The notes beneath the pieces were generated by a model that was not told where the DNA came from, ran no database searches, and saw nothing but the letters and a program-made list of their open reading frames with translations. Shown one piece after another: positions 23,666-32,000 of a DNA stretch of 36,797 nt. The stretch spans positions 1-36,797 of the forward strand of contig JAEZCT010000028.1 in assembly GCA_023433405.1 (NCBI GenBank), in the 5' to 3' direction. The translations under genes and the position numbers were made by a program. Numbering within the stretch: position 1 is the stretch's first letter; each line of letters begins with the position of its first letter. Source of the stretch: Bacillota bacterium (GTDB lineage Bacteria; Bacillota; Clostridia; Oscillospirales; Ruminococcaceae).

Positions 23666-25336
23666 ATGAAAAATTTAAAAATAGCCACCAAGCTGTTTGT
23701 GGCCTTTGGCACAGTAATTGCCTTTTTATTGGCGACAGCAATTCTCTCCACCATCGGAATATCAATTTTATCCGATAACTTTGTGGATTTTTATAATGGG
23801 CCTCATCAAAATTCCGTTGACGCGATGGACATGCGCCGGGGAATGAACGCAGCGGAGCGGGCGCTGGTAATGTCATTTGTGTATGATGACAACTCCCTTA
23901 CCCTAGCAAGTGTGGACGAATGCAAACGGGCCATAAAAGAGTTTGAGGAGAAATTTGCCGATTTCACGGAGAGATATACCGGAGACCAAACTACGATCTT
24001 AGAGGCAAAGGGGATTTTGGCGGAGATTGAACCGGTGCGCGAGCAGATTTATCTGTTGACAATTGCCAACAGCAACCAGCAGGCGCTGGAGGTGTTTAGC
24101 CGTGATTACGCGCCAAAGTCGCAAAGGGTGCGCGATGTTTTAAATGAACTGGGTGCAATTGCGGCGCAAAACGCGGAAAAGGCTAATACCAGAAGCGTTG
24201 AGATTCAAAACGCCGTGGGTATCGCGGTAACGGCTGGGTCAGTTGTTACCTTGCTTGCTGCGGTTGCTTTCTGCATCTACATCATCCGCAGCCTTACAAA
24301 GCCAATACTTGAAATTGAGAACGCCGCAACCCGCATGGCTGGCGGTAACCTAAACGCCGTCATCGCCTATCAGTCCCGGGATGAACTTGGCAACCTTTCG
24401 AACACCATGCGAGGCATGATGCAAACGCTGCAGGGCTATATCGGCAATATCTCCGAGGTGCTGGGCAGCATGGCGCAGGGCAACATGACGGTTACTGTGG
24501 ATATGGACTATATCGGTGATTTCGCGCCCATTAAGGATTCAATGGAGACCATCATCAGTTCGCTTAACAGCACGCTGGTTCAAATCAATCAGGCGGCCGA
24601 GCAGGTGGCGGGCGGCTCCAATCAGGTTTCCAGCGGCGCGCAGGCACTTAGTCAGGGAACCACCGAGCAGGCAAGCTCGGTAGAAGAGCTTTCGGGCACC
24701 ATCACCGAGATATCCGAGCGCATCCGCGCCAACGCCCAAAACGCGCAAAAGACCAACAGCGTGACCATTGAAACAGGCAATGAGGTGGAGCGCTGCAATA
24801 AGCAGATGGAGATGCTGATTGCGGCGATGAACGAGATATCGCAGACCAGCGACCAGATTGAGCGCATTATAAAAACTATTGAGGATATCGCGTTCCAGAC
24901 AAACATCCTTGCGCTTAACGCGGCGGTAGAGGCAGCGCGCGCGGGCAGCGCGGGCAAGGGCTTTGCCGTAGTAGCCGACGAGGTGCGCAGCCTTGCGGCA
25001 AAGAGCGCTGAGGCCGCCAAAAATACCACAGAGCTAATCGCGAACTCTACCAAAGCCGTACAAAACGGCGGCAAGATTGCCGCCGAAACCGCGCAATCCC
25101 TGTCCCGCGTGAAGGAAAAGGCGCAAAGCGCCATCTCGCTGGTGGATGAAATTGCGGGTGCCTCCAACGAGCAGGCCAATGCCGTCATGCAAATTACCCA
25201 GGGAGTAGAGCAAATTTCCATCGTAGTGCAAACAAACTCCGCCACAGCGGAGGAAAGCGCCGCCGCCTCCGAGGAGCTTAACAGCCAGGCGCAGCTGCTC
25301 AAGGAGCTGGTAGAGGGCTTTGAGCTTAGCCATTAG
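23666..25336 (+). CDS. Methyl-accepting chemotaxis protein (MCP3)
   Basis: A 556-residue chemoreceptor co-transcribed with cheW. The first membrane helix is at about 11-34, followed by a helical sensor (35-183), the second membrane helix (about 184-207), HAMP, and a signalling domain with the EDIAFQTNILALNAAVEAA tip and QQ/EE-type methylation helices. The signalling half is close to MCP1 and MCP2; the sensor is more diverged than those two are from each other. It ends KELVEGFELSH without a CheR pentapeptide. GAGGGG overlaps the cheW stop codon, so translation is likely coupled. Its ligand is unknown. Confidence 0.94.
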   Translation: MKNLKIATKLFVAFGTVIAFLLATAILSTIGISILSDNFVDFYNGPHQNSVDAMDMRRGMNAAERALVMSFVYDDNSLTLASVDECKRAIKEFEEKFADFTERYTGDQTTILEAKGILAEIEPVREQIYLLTIANSNQQALEVFSRDYAPKSQRVRDVLNELGAIAAQNAEKANTRSVEIQNAVGIAVTAGSVVTLLAAVAFCIYIIRSLTKPILEIENAATRMAGGNLNAVIAYQSRDELGNLSNTMRGMMQTLQGYIGNISEVLGSMAQGNMTVTVDMDYIGDFAPIKDSMETIISSLNSTLVQINQAAEQVAGGSNQVSSGAQALSQGTTEQASSVEELSGTITEISERIRANAQNAQKTNSVTIETGNEVERCNKQMEMLIAAMNEISQTSDQIERIIKTIEDIAFQTNILALNAAVEAARAGSAGKGFAVVADEVRSLAAKSAEAAKNTTELIANSTKAVQNGGKIAAETAQSLSRVKEKAQSAISLVDEIAGASNEQANAVMQITQGVEQISIVVQTNSATAEESAAASEELNSQAQLLKELVEGFELSH

Positions 25337-25413
25337 TCGCAAGACATAGACTGTTTATACGAAGTCGGATATGCGTATGAAAGCTAAAACTTCACTATTT
25401 TGTGCCAACATAA

Positions 25414-25456
25414 GCAGCCCCAGAGCGGCCAGCGCTTTGGGGCTGCCCTCCTTTTT
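25414..25456 (+). terminator. Terminator of cheW-MCP3 operon
   Basis: GCAGCCCCAGAGC (25414-25426) pairs with GCTTTGGGGCTGC (25434-25446) with one G-U pair, followed by a T5 run at 25452-25456. The last T bases are also the first bases of a MITE half. Confidence 0.75.
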
Positions 25457-25485
25457 ATACTCTTTTAAATCGGATATTAGTATTA
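25455..25485. repeat. MITE terminus fused to a terminator
   Basis: TTATACTCTTTTAAATCGG through ATATTAGTATTA is one outer ~30 bases of the family in the orientation of the 31866-31971 copy. The rest of the element is missing. It starts within the T run of the preceding terminator. Confidence 0.65.
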
Positions 25486-25811
25486 GTTACTTTTGCTCGA
25501 TAAAAAGGACTTATTGTTTTTATATAAGGAAAGTCAAATATTGTTTACAAATATGGTATATGCTTTATGTGTAAATATTGCTATAATATCTGGTGTATAT
25601 GTCTTAACTGGTTGTTGTATTTGATGAGATGGCGCGGCGCGGTACTGCCATCACCATACCGCCCGTGACCAAAACAATTTAAAATAGTAGGCAAACAACT
25701 CTTGCTGGGGTTACCCGTGCGGTTACCGAGGGAGCGAAAAGGCAACATACGGTTCCCGGTTAATCAAATTTAGCATTCGGTGCGCTAAACCCGCTGCAAG
25801 GAAGAGAAGGG
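25486..25811. other. Upstream region of the carboxypeptidase gene
   Basis: There is no gene in this stretch. A TGCTATAAT extended -10 at 25579-25587 is the best promoter candidate for the next gene, but no good -35 is seen. Around 25730-25765 an ACCG-A-GGGA segment can pair with TTCCCGGT, which may fold in the leader. Nothing else was recognised. Confidence 0.4.
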
Positions 25812-27194
25812 ATGACTGAAGGTTTGAAGAAAATTGCTGTGCTGCTTTTATTGCTTGTACTGGTTTGCGCCCAAACGGTGCCGGCGTTTGCCGAAGACGC
25901 CGTTTCGGCGACGCTTGAAGAGCCGAACTACGACGCCTATTCTGACGCCTATGTGGTTATTGACGCGCAGACCGGTCAGGTGTTGGTGCAAAAGAACATG
26001 AATAAAAGGGAATACCCCGCAAGCATCACCAAAATTATGACCATAGCGCTCGGGCTGGAGCGTGCCAACCTTGACGATACCTTTGTGGTAAGCGAGCAGG
26101 CGGTAAACAGCGTGTCGCGGTCAAGCTCCCACATCGCCTTATCGGCAGGGGAGGAAATCACACTGGCTGACGCGATTTTTGGCACACTGCTGCCATCGGC
26201 AAACGATGCCGCAAACGCCATCGCCGATTATATCGGCGGATCTATCGAGATGTTTGTCGCACTCATGAATAAAACGGCGGTTCGGGTCGGGGCATACAAT
26301 ACAAACTTCACCAACGCAAACGGGCTGGAGGATGAAAACCACTACACCACCGCTTATGATATGGCCATGATTACAAAATATGCACTGACGGTGGAAGGCT
26401 TTCGCGAGGTGCTTGGCACCACGGCATATACCATGAAGCCCACCAATATGCAGCCCCTGCAGAGAAATTTTGGCACGCAGCACCATATGATTGTATACTC
26501 AAGCTACCAGTACAAGGGCGCGTGGGGCGGCAAGCTGGGCTGGACACCGCAGGCAAACCATACTGCGGTAACGGTAGCAAAGCGCGGCGACATCGAGCTC
26601 ATCTGTGTATCCATGAATTCTAAGGTAAAGTGGGACAAGTATAAGGACACCAAAAAGCTGTTTGATTATTGCTTTAATAACCTCGAAAGGCTTACCGTAA
26701 GCGCCGAGATCGATCAGCCAAAGACCCTGCCGGTTATTCTGGAAAAAAGCGTGGTGGGTGTCGTAAAGATTCCCATTCAAACGCAGGAATACGGGTTGTT
26801 AGTAAAAAAGGGAACCGACAGCACCCACATAGAGTCTCAGGTTTCGGCTAAGGCAAGCTATGAGAAAGGGGAGCGCATATCCCCCTCGGTTCGCTTTACG
26901 CAGGATGGTAAAGAGCTTTTGAATATCGGGCTTGCCTGTGAGGTTACAATGGATGAGGATTTGCCCGTGTCCACGGTGCTCAGCGATTCGGTCACCGATA
27001 CCGAGGCCATGGTGTACTCGACGCAAAGCTATATCAGCTCCTTTTCCACAACGCAAAAGCTTCTGCTGGCCGCCGCGGTGGGGGTTGCGGGCATTCTTAC
27101 ACTGCTAATGCTGTTTATGATCCTGCGCGGCATTGTGCGGTCAATCTACCGCGCACGTCGAAAAAACCGTTCTCCCTTTGGCCCGCGGTATTAG
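25812..27194 (+). CDS. D-alanyl-D-alanine carboxypeptidase (peptidase S11, DacF-like)
   Basis: A 460-residue low-molecular-weight penicillin-binding protein that removes the terminal D-Ala of peptidoglycan stem peptides outside the membrane. It has a signal peptide (residues 1-27, cut after PAFA), the SxxK motif SITK (Ser71, Lys74) and the SxN motif SAN (129-131). The third motif reads KLG (241-243) in GGKLGWTPQA, where most members have KTG. A beta-rich C-terminal domain follows, then a membrane helix near residues 412-440 with a basic end, so the protein is anchored at its C-terminus by a true membrane helix. GGAAGAGAAGGG precedes the ATG. It looks monocistronic. Confidence 0.92.
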   Translation: MTEGLKKIAVLLLLLVLVCAQTVPAFAEDAVSATLEEPNYDAYSDAYVVIDAQTGQVLVQKNMNKREYPASITKIMTIALGLERANLDDTFVVSEQAVNSVSRSSSHIALSAGEEITLADAIFGTLLPSANDAANAIADYIGGSIEMFVALMNKTAVRVGAYNTNFTNANGLEDENHYTTAYDMAMITKYALTVEGFREVLGTTAYTMKPTNMQPLQRNFGTQHHMIVYSSYQYKGAWGGKLGWTPQANHTAVTVAKRGDIELICVSMNSKVKWDKYKDTKKLFDYCFNNLERLTVSAEIDQPKTLPVILEKSVVGVVKIPIQTQEYGLLVKKGTDSTHIESQVSAKASYEKGERISPSVRFTQDGKELLNIGLACEVTMDEDLPVSTVLSDSVTDTEAMVYSTQSYISSFSTTQKLLLAAAVGVAGILTLLMLFMILRGIVRSIYRARRKNRSPFGPRY

Positions 27195-27345
27195 CCGTAA
27201 ACGGGTTTGTTTAGTAAAACGGAACGTTTTATCAGACCCTCAGCCGGTTTAGGCGCTGTTTAAAACCCACCATACGCGGAAAAGCTATGGTAGAGGGTGT
27301 ATGACAATTTTTAGCGTTACACTTGAAAGGATGTGTCTAAATAAT

Positions 27346-28305
27346 ATGACACGGGAGATATACCTTGCGGGCGGCTGCTTTTGGGGTACGGAGGAGTACC
27401 TTGCAAGCCTTGCGGGCGTTGTTGAGACCCAGGTGGGCTATGCAAACGGACGTACCGCAAACCCCAGCTACCAGCAGGTTTGCAAGGAGAATACCGGTCA
27501 CGCCGAGACGGTGCGGGTGGTATACGATCCACAGACAATCACCCTGCCCTTTTTGCTGGAGAAATACTTTGAGGTCATCGACCCCACCACGATCGACCGC
27601 CAGGGGCATGATATCGGCAGCCAGTACCGCACAGGGATCTATTACCGGAACGAGCAGGATCGTGCGGTCGCGCGCAAAAGCCTTGACGAGCTGCAGGATA
27701 TTACCGACGGCACCGTAGCGGTGGAGCTTTTGCCGCTTGATAACTATTACCCCGCGGAGGAATATCATCAGCGCTACCTGCAAAAGAACCCCGAAGGCTA
27801 TTGTCACATCCCGCGCGCGCGGTTTGCCAAGGCAAAGGCCGAACGCGACCCCGCGACGCGGTACAGCCGCAAAAGCGATGAGGAGCTTGCGGCAAAGCTG
27901 ACGGAGGAGCAGTATGCCGTCACCCGCCAAAACGCCACGGAGCGGCCTTTTTCCAACGCGTATTTTGATGAGTGGCGGGAGGGCATCTATGTGGATGTAA
28001 CCACCGGCGAGCCCTTGTTCTCCTCACGCGATAAGTTTGACGCGGGCTGTGGCTGGCCCAGCTTCTCAAAAACCCTTGACGGCGCTTCCGTGACCGAAAA
28101 AACCGACGAAACGAACGAGATGCAGCGCACAGAGGTGCGCAGCGGCATTGGTGACGCGCACCTCGGCCATGTGTTCGACGACGGTCCCCGGGATACGGGC
28201 GGGCTTCGCTACTGCATTAACAGCGCCGCGCTGCGGTTTATTCCCAAAGCGGAGCTGGAGCGGGAAGGCTATGGGGATTACGCCCGGCTGTTTGATGTGC
28301 GGTAG
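27346..28305 (+). CDS. msrAB: Fused methionine sulfoxide reductase MsrA-MsrB
   Basis: A bifunctional 319-residue enzyme that repairs oxidised methionine. The MsrA half reduces the S form with the motif GGCFWG (Cys11) and the GYANG and GHAETVRVVYDP segments. The MsrB half, from about residue 185, reduces the R form with GCGWPSFS, HLGHVFDDGP and catalytic Cys290 in RYCINSAALRF. The paired CxxC zinc motifs found in some MsrB proteins are not present. The order A then B is common in Firmicutes. I use the ATG at 27346 (MTREIYLAGG) by homology, though AAAGG lies 15 bases upstream; in-frame ATGs at 27331 and 27301 remain possible. It is probably cytoplasmic, as no signal peptide is seen. Confidence 0.95.
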   Translation: MTREIYLAGGCFWGTEEYLASLAGVVETQVGYANGRTANPSYQQVCKENTGHAETVRVVYDPQTITLPFLLEKYFEVIDPTTIDRQGHDIGSQYRTGIYYRNEQDRAVARKSLDELQDITDGTVAVELLPLDNYYPAEEYHQRYLQKNPEGYCHIPRARFAKAKAERDPATRYSRKSDEELAAKLTEEQYAVTRQNATERPFSNAYFDEWREGIYVDVTTGEPLFSSRDKFDAGCGWPSFSKTLDGASVTEKTDETNEMQRTEVRSGIGDAHLGHVFDDGPRDTGGLRYCINSAALRFIPKAELEREGYGDYARLFDVR

Positions 28306-28401
28306 GCTGATTTGGGACAGGGTGTCGCGGATAACTGTAGCAAAGAAGGGCGCGGGAACCGTTAATGTAACTATAAATAAGTGATAAGCCTAATCAAAAT
28401 C

Positions 28402-28507
28402 TTATACTAATATCCGATTTAAAAGAGTATGAGAATCAAGTGAAGAGCTTTAATTTATGGGTATTCACGCGGATTTTTATCGACTCTTTTTGAGGGGATT
28501 AGTATTA
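28402..28507 (+). repeat. MITE-like palindromic element, subtype A
   Basis: A full 106-base copy, TTATACTAATATCCG to GGGGATTAGTATTA, nearly identical to 19718-19823 apart from a few changes (for example GAGTATGAGAATC for GAGTATAAAAATC). It lies between msrAB and the next GNAT gene. The remainder of 28306-28645 holds a TTTTATCGACTCTCTT fragment and a further partial copy. Confidence 0.88.
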
Positions 28508-28586
28508 GCTGGGGAGCCGGTAAATTTTATCGACTCTCTTCTTTTTTTGTGGTAAGATAAAGCAAGAATAGCATTTGCCAAAGTAA

Positions 28587-28616
28587 AATACTAATTTGCT
28601 CAAAAAGAGTATGAGC
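28587..28616 (-). repeat. MITE end fragment
   Basis: AATACTAATTTGCTCAAAAAGAGT matches the terminus AATACTAATCTCCTCAAAAAGAGT seen at 31867, then diverges. It is a short remnant directly upstream of the acetyltransferase gene. Confidence 0.5.
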
Positions 28617-28645
28617 TGTGACAAACCGAAAGAGGGCAGGGTAAA

Positions 28646-29236
28646 ATGGGTGGAACGATATCCGTCAGGATGGCGGCACAAGCGGACGCAGGGGAGCTTT
28701 TGAAAATCTACGCCCCCTACGTCACCGACACCGCAATCTCGTTTGAATACGAAATTCCTACCTTAGAGGAGTTTGAAAGAAGAATTAGCAGTACGCTTGA
28801 GAGGTACCCGTACATCGTCGCGGTGGTGGAGAGCCAAATTGTCGGCTATGCGTATGCGTCTGCATTTAAGCCCCGGGCAGCATACAGCTGGGCGGTTGAA
28901 ACCACGGTATACCTCAGGCAGGATTATAGAGGTAAGGGCGTGGGCAAAAGGCTGTACCTTGCCTTAGAGGAGCTGCTAAAACGCCAGAATATCATCAACC
29001 TGAACGCCTGCATTTCCTATACGCAGGACTCCGATACGCGTCTTGACAATACGAGCCCGCAATTTCACGAGCGTTTGGGCTACAGCAAGGTCGCGCATTT
29101 TACGAAGTGCGGCTTTAAATTCGGCAAATGGTATGATATGATTTGGATGCAGAAGATGCTGGGAGAGCACCCGGAAAACCCCGCCCCCATGATTCCGATG
29201 AGTAGGTTAATGGATGGCGCGAATGCTACCGTGTAA
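28646..29236 (+). CDS. GNAT N-acetyltransferase, phosphinothricin/methionine sulfoximine type
   Basis: A 196-residue acetyltransferase of the PAT/Bar-like group. It opens SVRMAAQADAGELLKIYAPYVTDTAISFEYEIPTLEEF-like and carries the acetyl-CoA loop QDYRGKGVGKRLY, then NLNACISY and FHERLGYSKVAHFTKCGFKFGKWYDMIWMQK. That ending (G-Y/F-x4-F-x-x-C-G-K-F-x-W-D-x-WM-K) is the hallmark of this subgroup, whose members acetylate glutamate-like amines such as phosphinothricin or methionine sulfoximine. The natural substrate here is unknown. GAGGGCAGGGT precedes the ATG. The last ~25 residues are proline- and methionine-rich and not part of the core. Confidence 0.88.
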   Translation: MGGTISVRMAAQADAGELLKIYAPYVTDTAISFEYEIPTLEEFERRISSTLERYPYIVAVVESQIVGYAYASAFKPRAAYSWAVETTVYLRQDYRGKGVGKRLYLALEELLKRQNIINLNACISYTQDSDTRLDNTSPQFHERLGYSKVAHFTKCGFKFGKWYDMIWMQKMLGEHPENPAPMIPMSRLMDGANATV

Positions 29237-29248
29237 AATGCGCAGCAG

Positions 29249-29312
29249 ATAAAAATCCGCTTAAAAACCCATAAGCTAAAGCTTTTCACTTGGTTTTTAT
29301 ACATTATATTCT
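29249..29312 (-). repeat. Internal fragment of a MITE copy
   Basis: GATAAAAATCCGCTTAAAAACC, ATAAGCTAAAGCTTTTCACTT and GGTTTTTATACATT match the inner part of the family. The TAGTATA ends are missing on both sides. Confidence 0.55.
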
Positions 29313-29358
29313 TTAAATTTAATATTTTTAACATAACCTGAAAAAGGAGTGACTGCGA

Positions 29359-29487
29359 TGAAAAAAACGAAACCGCCCGAGTCCTTGCTTTGCAACAAAA
29401 TGGAGAGAGGTAGTTATGATGAACGCAATCACTTATCGGCAATTGACCGGCGAAATGGTCACCCCCGAGTTTTTGGATGGCTTTGAC
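29359..29487 (+). CDS. Possible 42-residue ORF overlapping the next gene
   Basis: An ATG at 29359 follows an excellent AAAAAGGAGTG ribosome site. The frame reads MKKTKPPESLLCNKMERGSY and stops at 29487, overlapping the first ~70 bases of the GNAT gene in another frame. It may be a short translated leader that couples translation, or chance. The peptide has no recognisable feature. Confidence 0.3.
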
Positions 29488-29985
29488 CGGTATCAGGAGG
29501 TAAAGCGCTGCCTTGTTAAGGACTGCGACCAATGGGTATTGCAGGACCTTGCCTTTATTGAAGACTGGAACCCCGAACGGAAAAGGGAGATAGCGGCGGA
29601 GCTGCATAACTGCTTAGTGCAGTACGGGCTTGCCTATGGCGCATACTGTGGCAGCCTGCTAGTGGGCTTTGCCTCTCTTTCCCCCATCCGCTTCGGCAGC
29701 CGGAGCCAGTATATGCAAATGACTATGCTACAGGTAAGCTACGAGTATAGGGGCAGGGGTATTGGCAAACAGCTCTTTCGGCTAATTTGTGACGCCGCGG
29801 CGCAAGCGGGGGCGGAAAGGCTGTATCTATCCACCCACACCGCGGAGGAGTCGCAGGCGTTTTATCATGCTATGGGCTGTGTGGACGCGCAGGAGATAAA
29901 CCATACCCTAGCCGACCTGGAGCCCTATGACCGGCAGATGGAGGCTGTGCTTTCACAAGGCAAGGCTATGCCGGACTGTTTATAG
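29416..29985 (+). CDS. GNAT-family N-acetyltransferase
   Basis: A 189-residue acetyltransferase. The first ~75 residues are an unrelated helical region (FLDGFDRYQEVKRCLVKDC). The GNAT core then follows: AYCGSLLVGFASLSPI, TMLQVSYEYRGRGIGKQLFRLICDAA with the acetyl-CoA loop RGRGIGK, ERLYLSTHTAEESQAFYHAMGCV, and a final LEPYDRQMEAVL. The substrate is unknown; this type often modifies amines or peptides. The ATG at 29416 has GGAGAGAGG upstream. It is separated from the PAT-like gene by a MITE fragment, so the two are probably not one operon. Confidence 0.85.
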   Translation: MMNAITYRQLTGEMVTPEFLDGFDRYQEVKRCLVKDCDQWVLQDLAFIEDWNPERKREIAAELHNCLVQYGLAYGAYCGSLLVGFASLSPIRFGSRSQYMQMTMLQVSYEYRGRGIGKQLFRLICDAAAQAGAERLYLSTHTAEESQAFYHAMGCVDAQEINHTLADLEPYDRQMEAVLSQGKAMPDCL

Positions 29986-30035
29986 CCCGTAGGGAGCCTT
30001 AAAACTTGCCGTGCGGCTGTTTGGCGCGAAATTAG

Positions 30036-30044
30036 TGGTATAAT
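30036..30044 (+). promoter_or_regulatory. Candidate extended -10 promoter for the FMN reductase
   Basis: TGGTATAAT (30036-30044) is a good extended -10 about 70 bases before the next start. No clear -35 is seen. A CCCCCAT/ATGGGGG hairpin (about 30060-30086) lies in the short leader. Confidence 0.4.
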
Positions 30045-30112
30045 AAACAGTGAAGAAGCCCCCATATATGAATACCGCATGGGGGAATGCTGTTGGAAAC
30101 GGGGTATGAGGT

Positions 30113-30679
30113 ATGGAACACATAAAGATAACGGCTGTTGTTGGCTCCCTTCGCAAGGATTCGTTAAACCGGCAGCTTGCCATGGCGGCGAAAGAGACTG
30201 TGGGCAGTCAGGCGGAGGTGACCCTGCTTGAGTATGGGGATGTTCCGTTTATGAATCAGGATATTGAGTTTCCCGCGCCCGAAGCTGTTCGGCGCGTCAG
30301 GGAGCAAATAAAGGCGTCGGATGGCATTTGGTTTTTTACGCCGGAGTATAACCACTATTTTTCGGGTGTGCTAAAAAACCTGCTGGATTGGCTATCCCGC
30401 CCTGTGAGTGAGAAGGAGCCACAGGTGCTTCTGGGCAAGCCTGCCACCGTCAGCGGGGTATCGCTGGGGATGTCGGGAACCTGCATCGCGCAGGACCATT
30501 TGGTTACGCTGTTAACCATCCTCAACATGGAGGTCATGAACGCGCCGCGTGTCGCGGTGGCACACGCCATGCAACAGCTGGATGATAGCGGTAATCTGAG
30601 GCTTACCGCAAGCGCGGAGTTTCTCACCGAGCAGTGCGATGCGTTTGTTCGCTTTGTGCGCAGCCGTAGGAACCGTTAG
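30113..30679 (+). CDS. NAD(P)H-dependent FMN reductase
   Basis: A 188-residue flavoprotein of the NADPH-dependent FMN reductase family. It has the flavodoxin-like fold: the phosphate-binding loop GSLRKDSLNRQLA (residues 11-23), then ADGIWFFTPEYNHYFSGVLKNLLDWLSR-like segment (about 70-97), then GKPATVSGVSLG. The TPEYN motif stacks on the flavin ring. Members reduce flavins, quinones, azo dyes or metals with NAD(P)H in the cytoplasm; the true substrate cannot be chosen here. The ATG at 30113 has GGGGTATGAGG before it. A bidirectional hairpin follows the gene. Confidence 0.92.
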   Translation: MEHIKITAVVGSLRKDSLNRQLAMAAKETVGSQAEVTLLEYGDVPFMNQDIEFPAPEAVRRVREQIKASDGIWFFTPEYNHYFSGVLKNLLDWLSRPVSEKEPQVLLGKPATVSGVSLGMSGTCIAQDHLVTLLTILNMEVMNAPRVAVAHAMQQLDDSGNLRLTASAEFLTEQCDAFVRFVRSRRNR

Positions 30680-30753
30680 TCCCACGGCACCTTCCTTACG
30701 GCTTTATGGGGAAACCGCATTGCGAAAAGTATAAAGAATAAGCACAATAAGTA

Positions 30754-30787
30754 AAAAGGGTATAACCGTCGCGGGTTATGCCCTTTT
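30754..30787. terminator. Bidirectional terminator
   Basis: AAAAGGGTATAACC (30754-30767) pairs with GGTTATGCCCTTTT (30774-30787), with one G-U pair and A/T runs at both sides. It lies between the rightward FMN reductase and leftward lipoprotein genes. Confidence 0.75.
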
Positions 30788-30868
30788 AATGACTAATCGT
30801 AATTTCAATGATGTATATAGGATAAGGAGTACCTCAGTAACCCAGAAAGAATAGTAGGACGAGCTGGC

Positions 30869-31483
30869 CTATATCCCGTCAAGGCTTGGCTCACTGCCGA
30901 TCGCGCGGTAGACGGTGCCGAGAAAAATCTCCCCCTCCCCGCCGTTTAGCACCAAATGTACCTCGGTGGTTTCGGTCTGCCACGAGGCCAGATACTCCAT
31001 ATGCCCGCTGGCAATGGCAAGACCGTATTTTCCCGAATTACCCTTATAGGTTTCATCATACCATTTTTGACCGATGGATTCGGGCTTGCCGTAAACCTTG
31101 GCGTACATGTCCCGCAGGTTGTCAAAATCGGTCACATAATCGTTTTGGTTCTCCCGGGTAACATCAAACACATACCCTGCGGAGAGAAGCCGTCCCTTTT
31201 CAAACAGGTAAAGCAGCGCGGCCTCATAGCCCGCAACCGCAACCTTGTAAGTGAGACTCAGCTCGCTTTGCTCAAGGGGGGCAAGCTCCTCCGCGCCCAG
31301 CACCTCCTCTTTTGTCATGCCCCAGGCTACGCTGCGAAAATCGTAAACAGCCGCGGTATTGTCTGAGGAGATTGTCTGTGATGAGACATCGCCTTCGCTG
31401 TCCGGCGCACCGTCGGAAACGGGCGCGCAGGAACAGGCGCACAGCAGCAGTGTGAGACAAAGCGGCACAAGCAGTCTTTTCAT
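30869..31483 (-). CDS. Putative lipoprotein of unknown function
   Basis: A 204-residue protein with a lipoprotein signal peptide: MKRLLVPLCLTLLLCACSC, with cysteines at 15, 17 and 19, so the modified residue is one of these. A short Ser/Asp-rich linker follows, then a domain of about 150 residues (VYDFRSVAWGMTKEEVLGAEE opening). That opening, in which a short W-G-M-T/S-xx-E-V segment starts a helix, is common in secreted Firmicute proteins of unknown role. The start at 31483 is set by AAAGGAACT about 10 bases upstream; an in-frame codon at 31519 is not supported. The gene appears monocistronic. Confidence 0.78.
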   Translation of the reverse strand: MKRLLVPLCLTLLLCACSCAPVSDGAPDSEGDVSSQTISSDNTAAVYDFRSVAWGMTKEEVLGAEELAPLEQSELSLTYKVAVAGYEAALLYLFEKGRLLSAGYVFDVTRENQNDYVTDFDNLRDMYAKVYGKPESIGQKWYDETYKGNSGKYGLAIASGHMEYLASWQTETTEVHLVLNGGEGEIFLGTVYRAIGSEPSLDGI

Positions 31484-31751
31484 AGTCAGTAGTTCCTTTC
31501 TGAAAAAAGTAAGACTCATTTTGGGCTCTTGATTTTTTGCTTGATTATTTGAAGAAGTAATACCCTAAGCATATAGTTTAACATAATTATGATAAAATAC
31601 AAAGTGATGTAAGAAAAAACACGAATAATGACAAAAAACACCCGCTGTAGTTTACTTTTGTCAATGGATAGGATGACATTCCTGCTCGACCTTGTATCGC
31701 CGCTGTGCTATAATAATGCTTATCGTGTACAAGCTGTCAGCATTGCAGGCG
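31484..31751. other. Spacer between lipoprotein and folC
   Basis: There is no gene here. It holds the divergent upstream regions. A TGCTATAAT extended -10 at 31706-31714 is the only rightward candidate promoter seen for folC, though two MITE copies lie between it and the gene. The left part is AT-rich. Confidence 0.35.
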
Positions 31752-31851
31752 ATACTAATCTCCTTAATCAGTGAAGACTTGCGGATAATAATCCGCGTGA
31801 AAGCCCATAAGCCAAAGTCTTTGACTTAATTTTATACATTTTACATTTTTA
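31752..31851 (-). repeat. Decayed MITE copy
   Basis: It starts ATACTAATCTCCTTAATC, followed by ATAATCCGCGTGAAAGCCCATAAG, AAAGTCTTTGACTTAATTTTATACATTTT. About two thirds of the bases match the family and the far end is lost. It lies just before an intact copy, in the same orientation. Confidence 0.7.
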
Positions 31852-31865
31852 AACCCACATTAATA

Positions 31866-31971
31866 TAATACTAATCTCCTCAAAAAGAGTCGATAAAAAT
31901 CCGCGTGAAAACCCATAAATTAAAGCTTTTCACTTGATTTTTATACTCTTTTAAATCGGATATTAGTATAA
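31866..31971 (-). repeat. MITE-like palindromic element, subtype A (before folC)
   Basis: A full 106-base copy running TAATACTAATCTCCTC to CGGATATTAGTATAA, the reverse complement of the 19718 orientation and nearly identical to it. It ends 29 bases before folC and so forms its immediate upstream region. Confidence 0.9.
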
Positions 31972-32000
31972 GAATAATTCGCCATACGGAGATAGATGCT

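Noticed and set aside
29080..29607. Leftward 175-codon frame
   Set aside because: It covers parts of two well-supported GNAT genes in antisense and lacks a domain.
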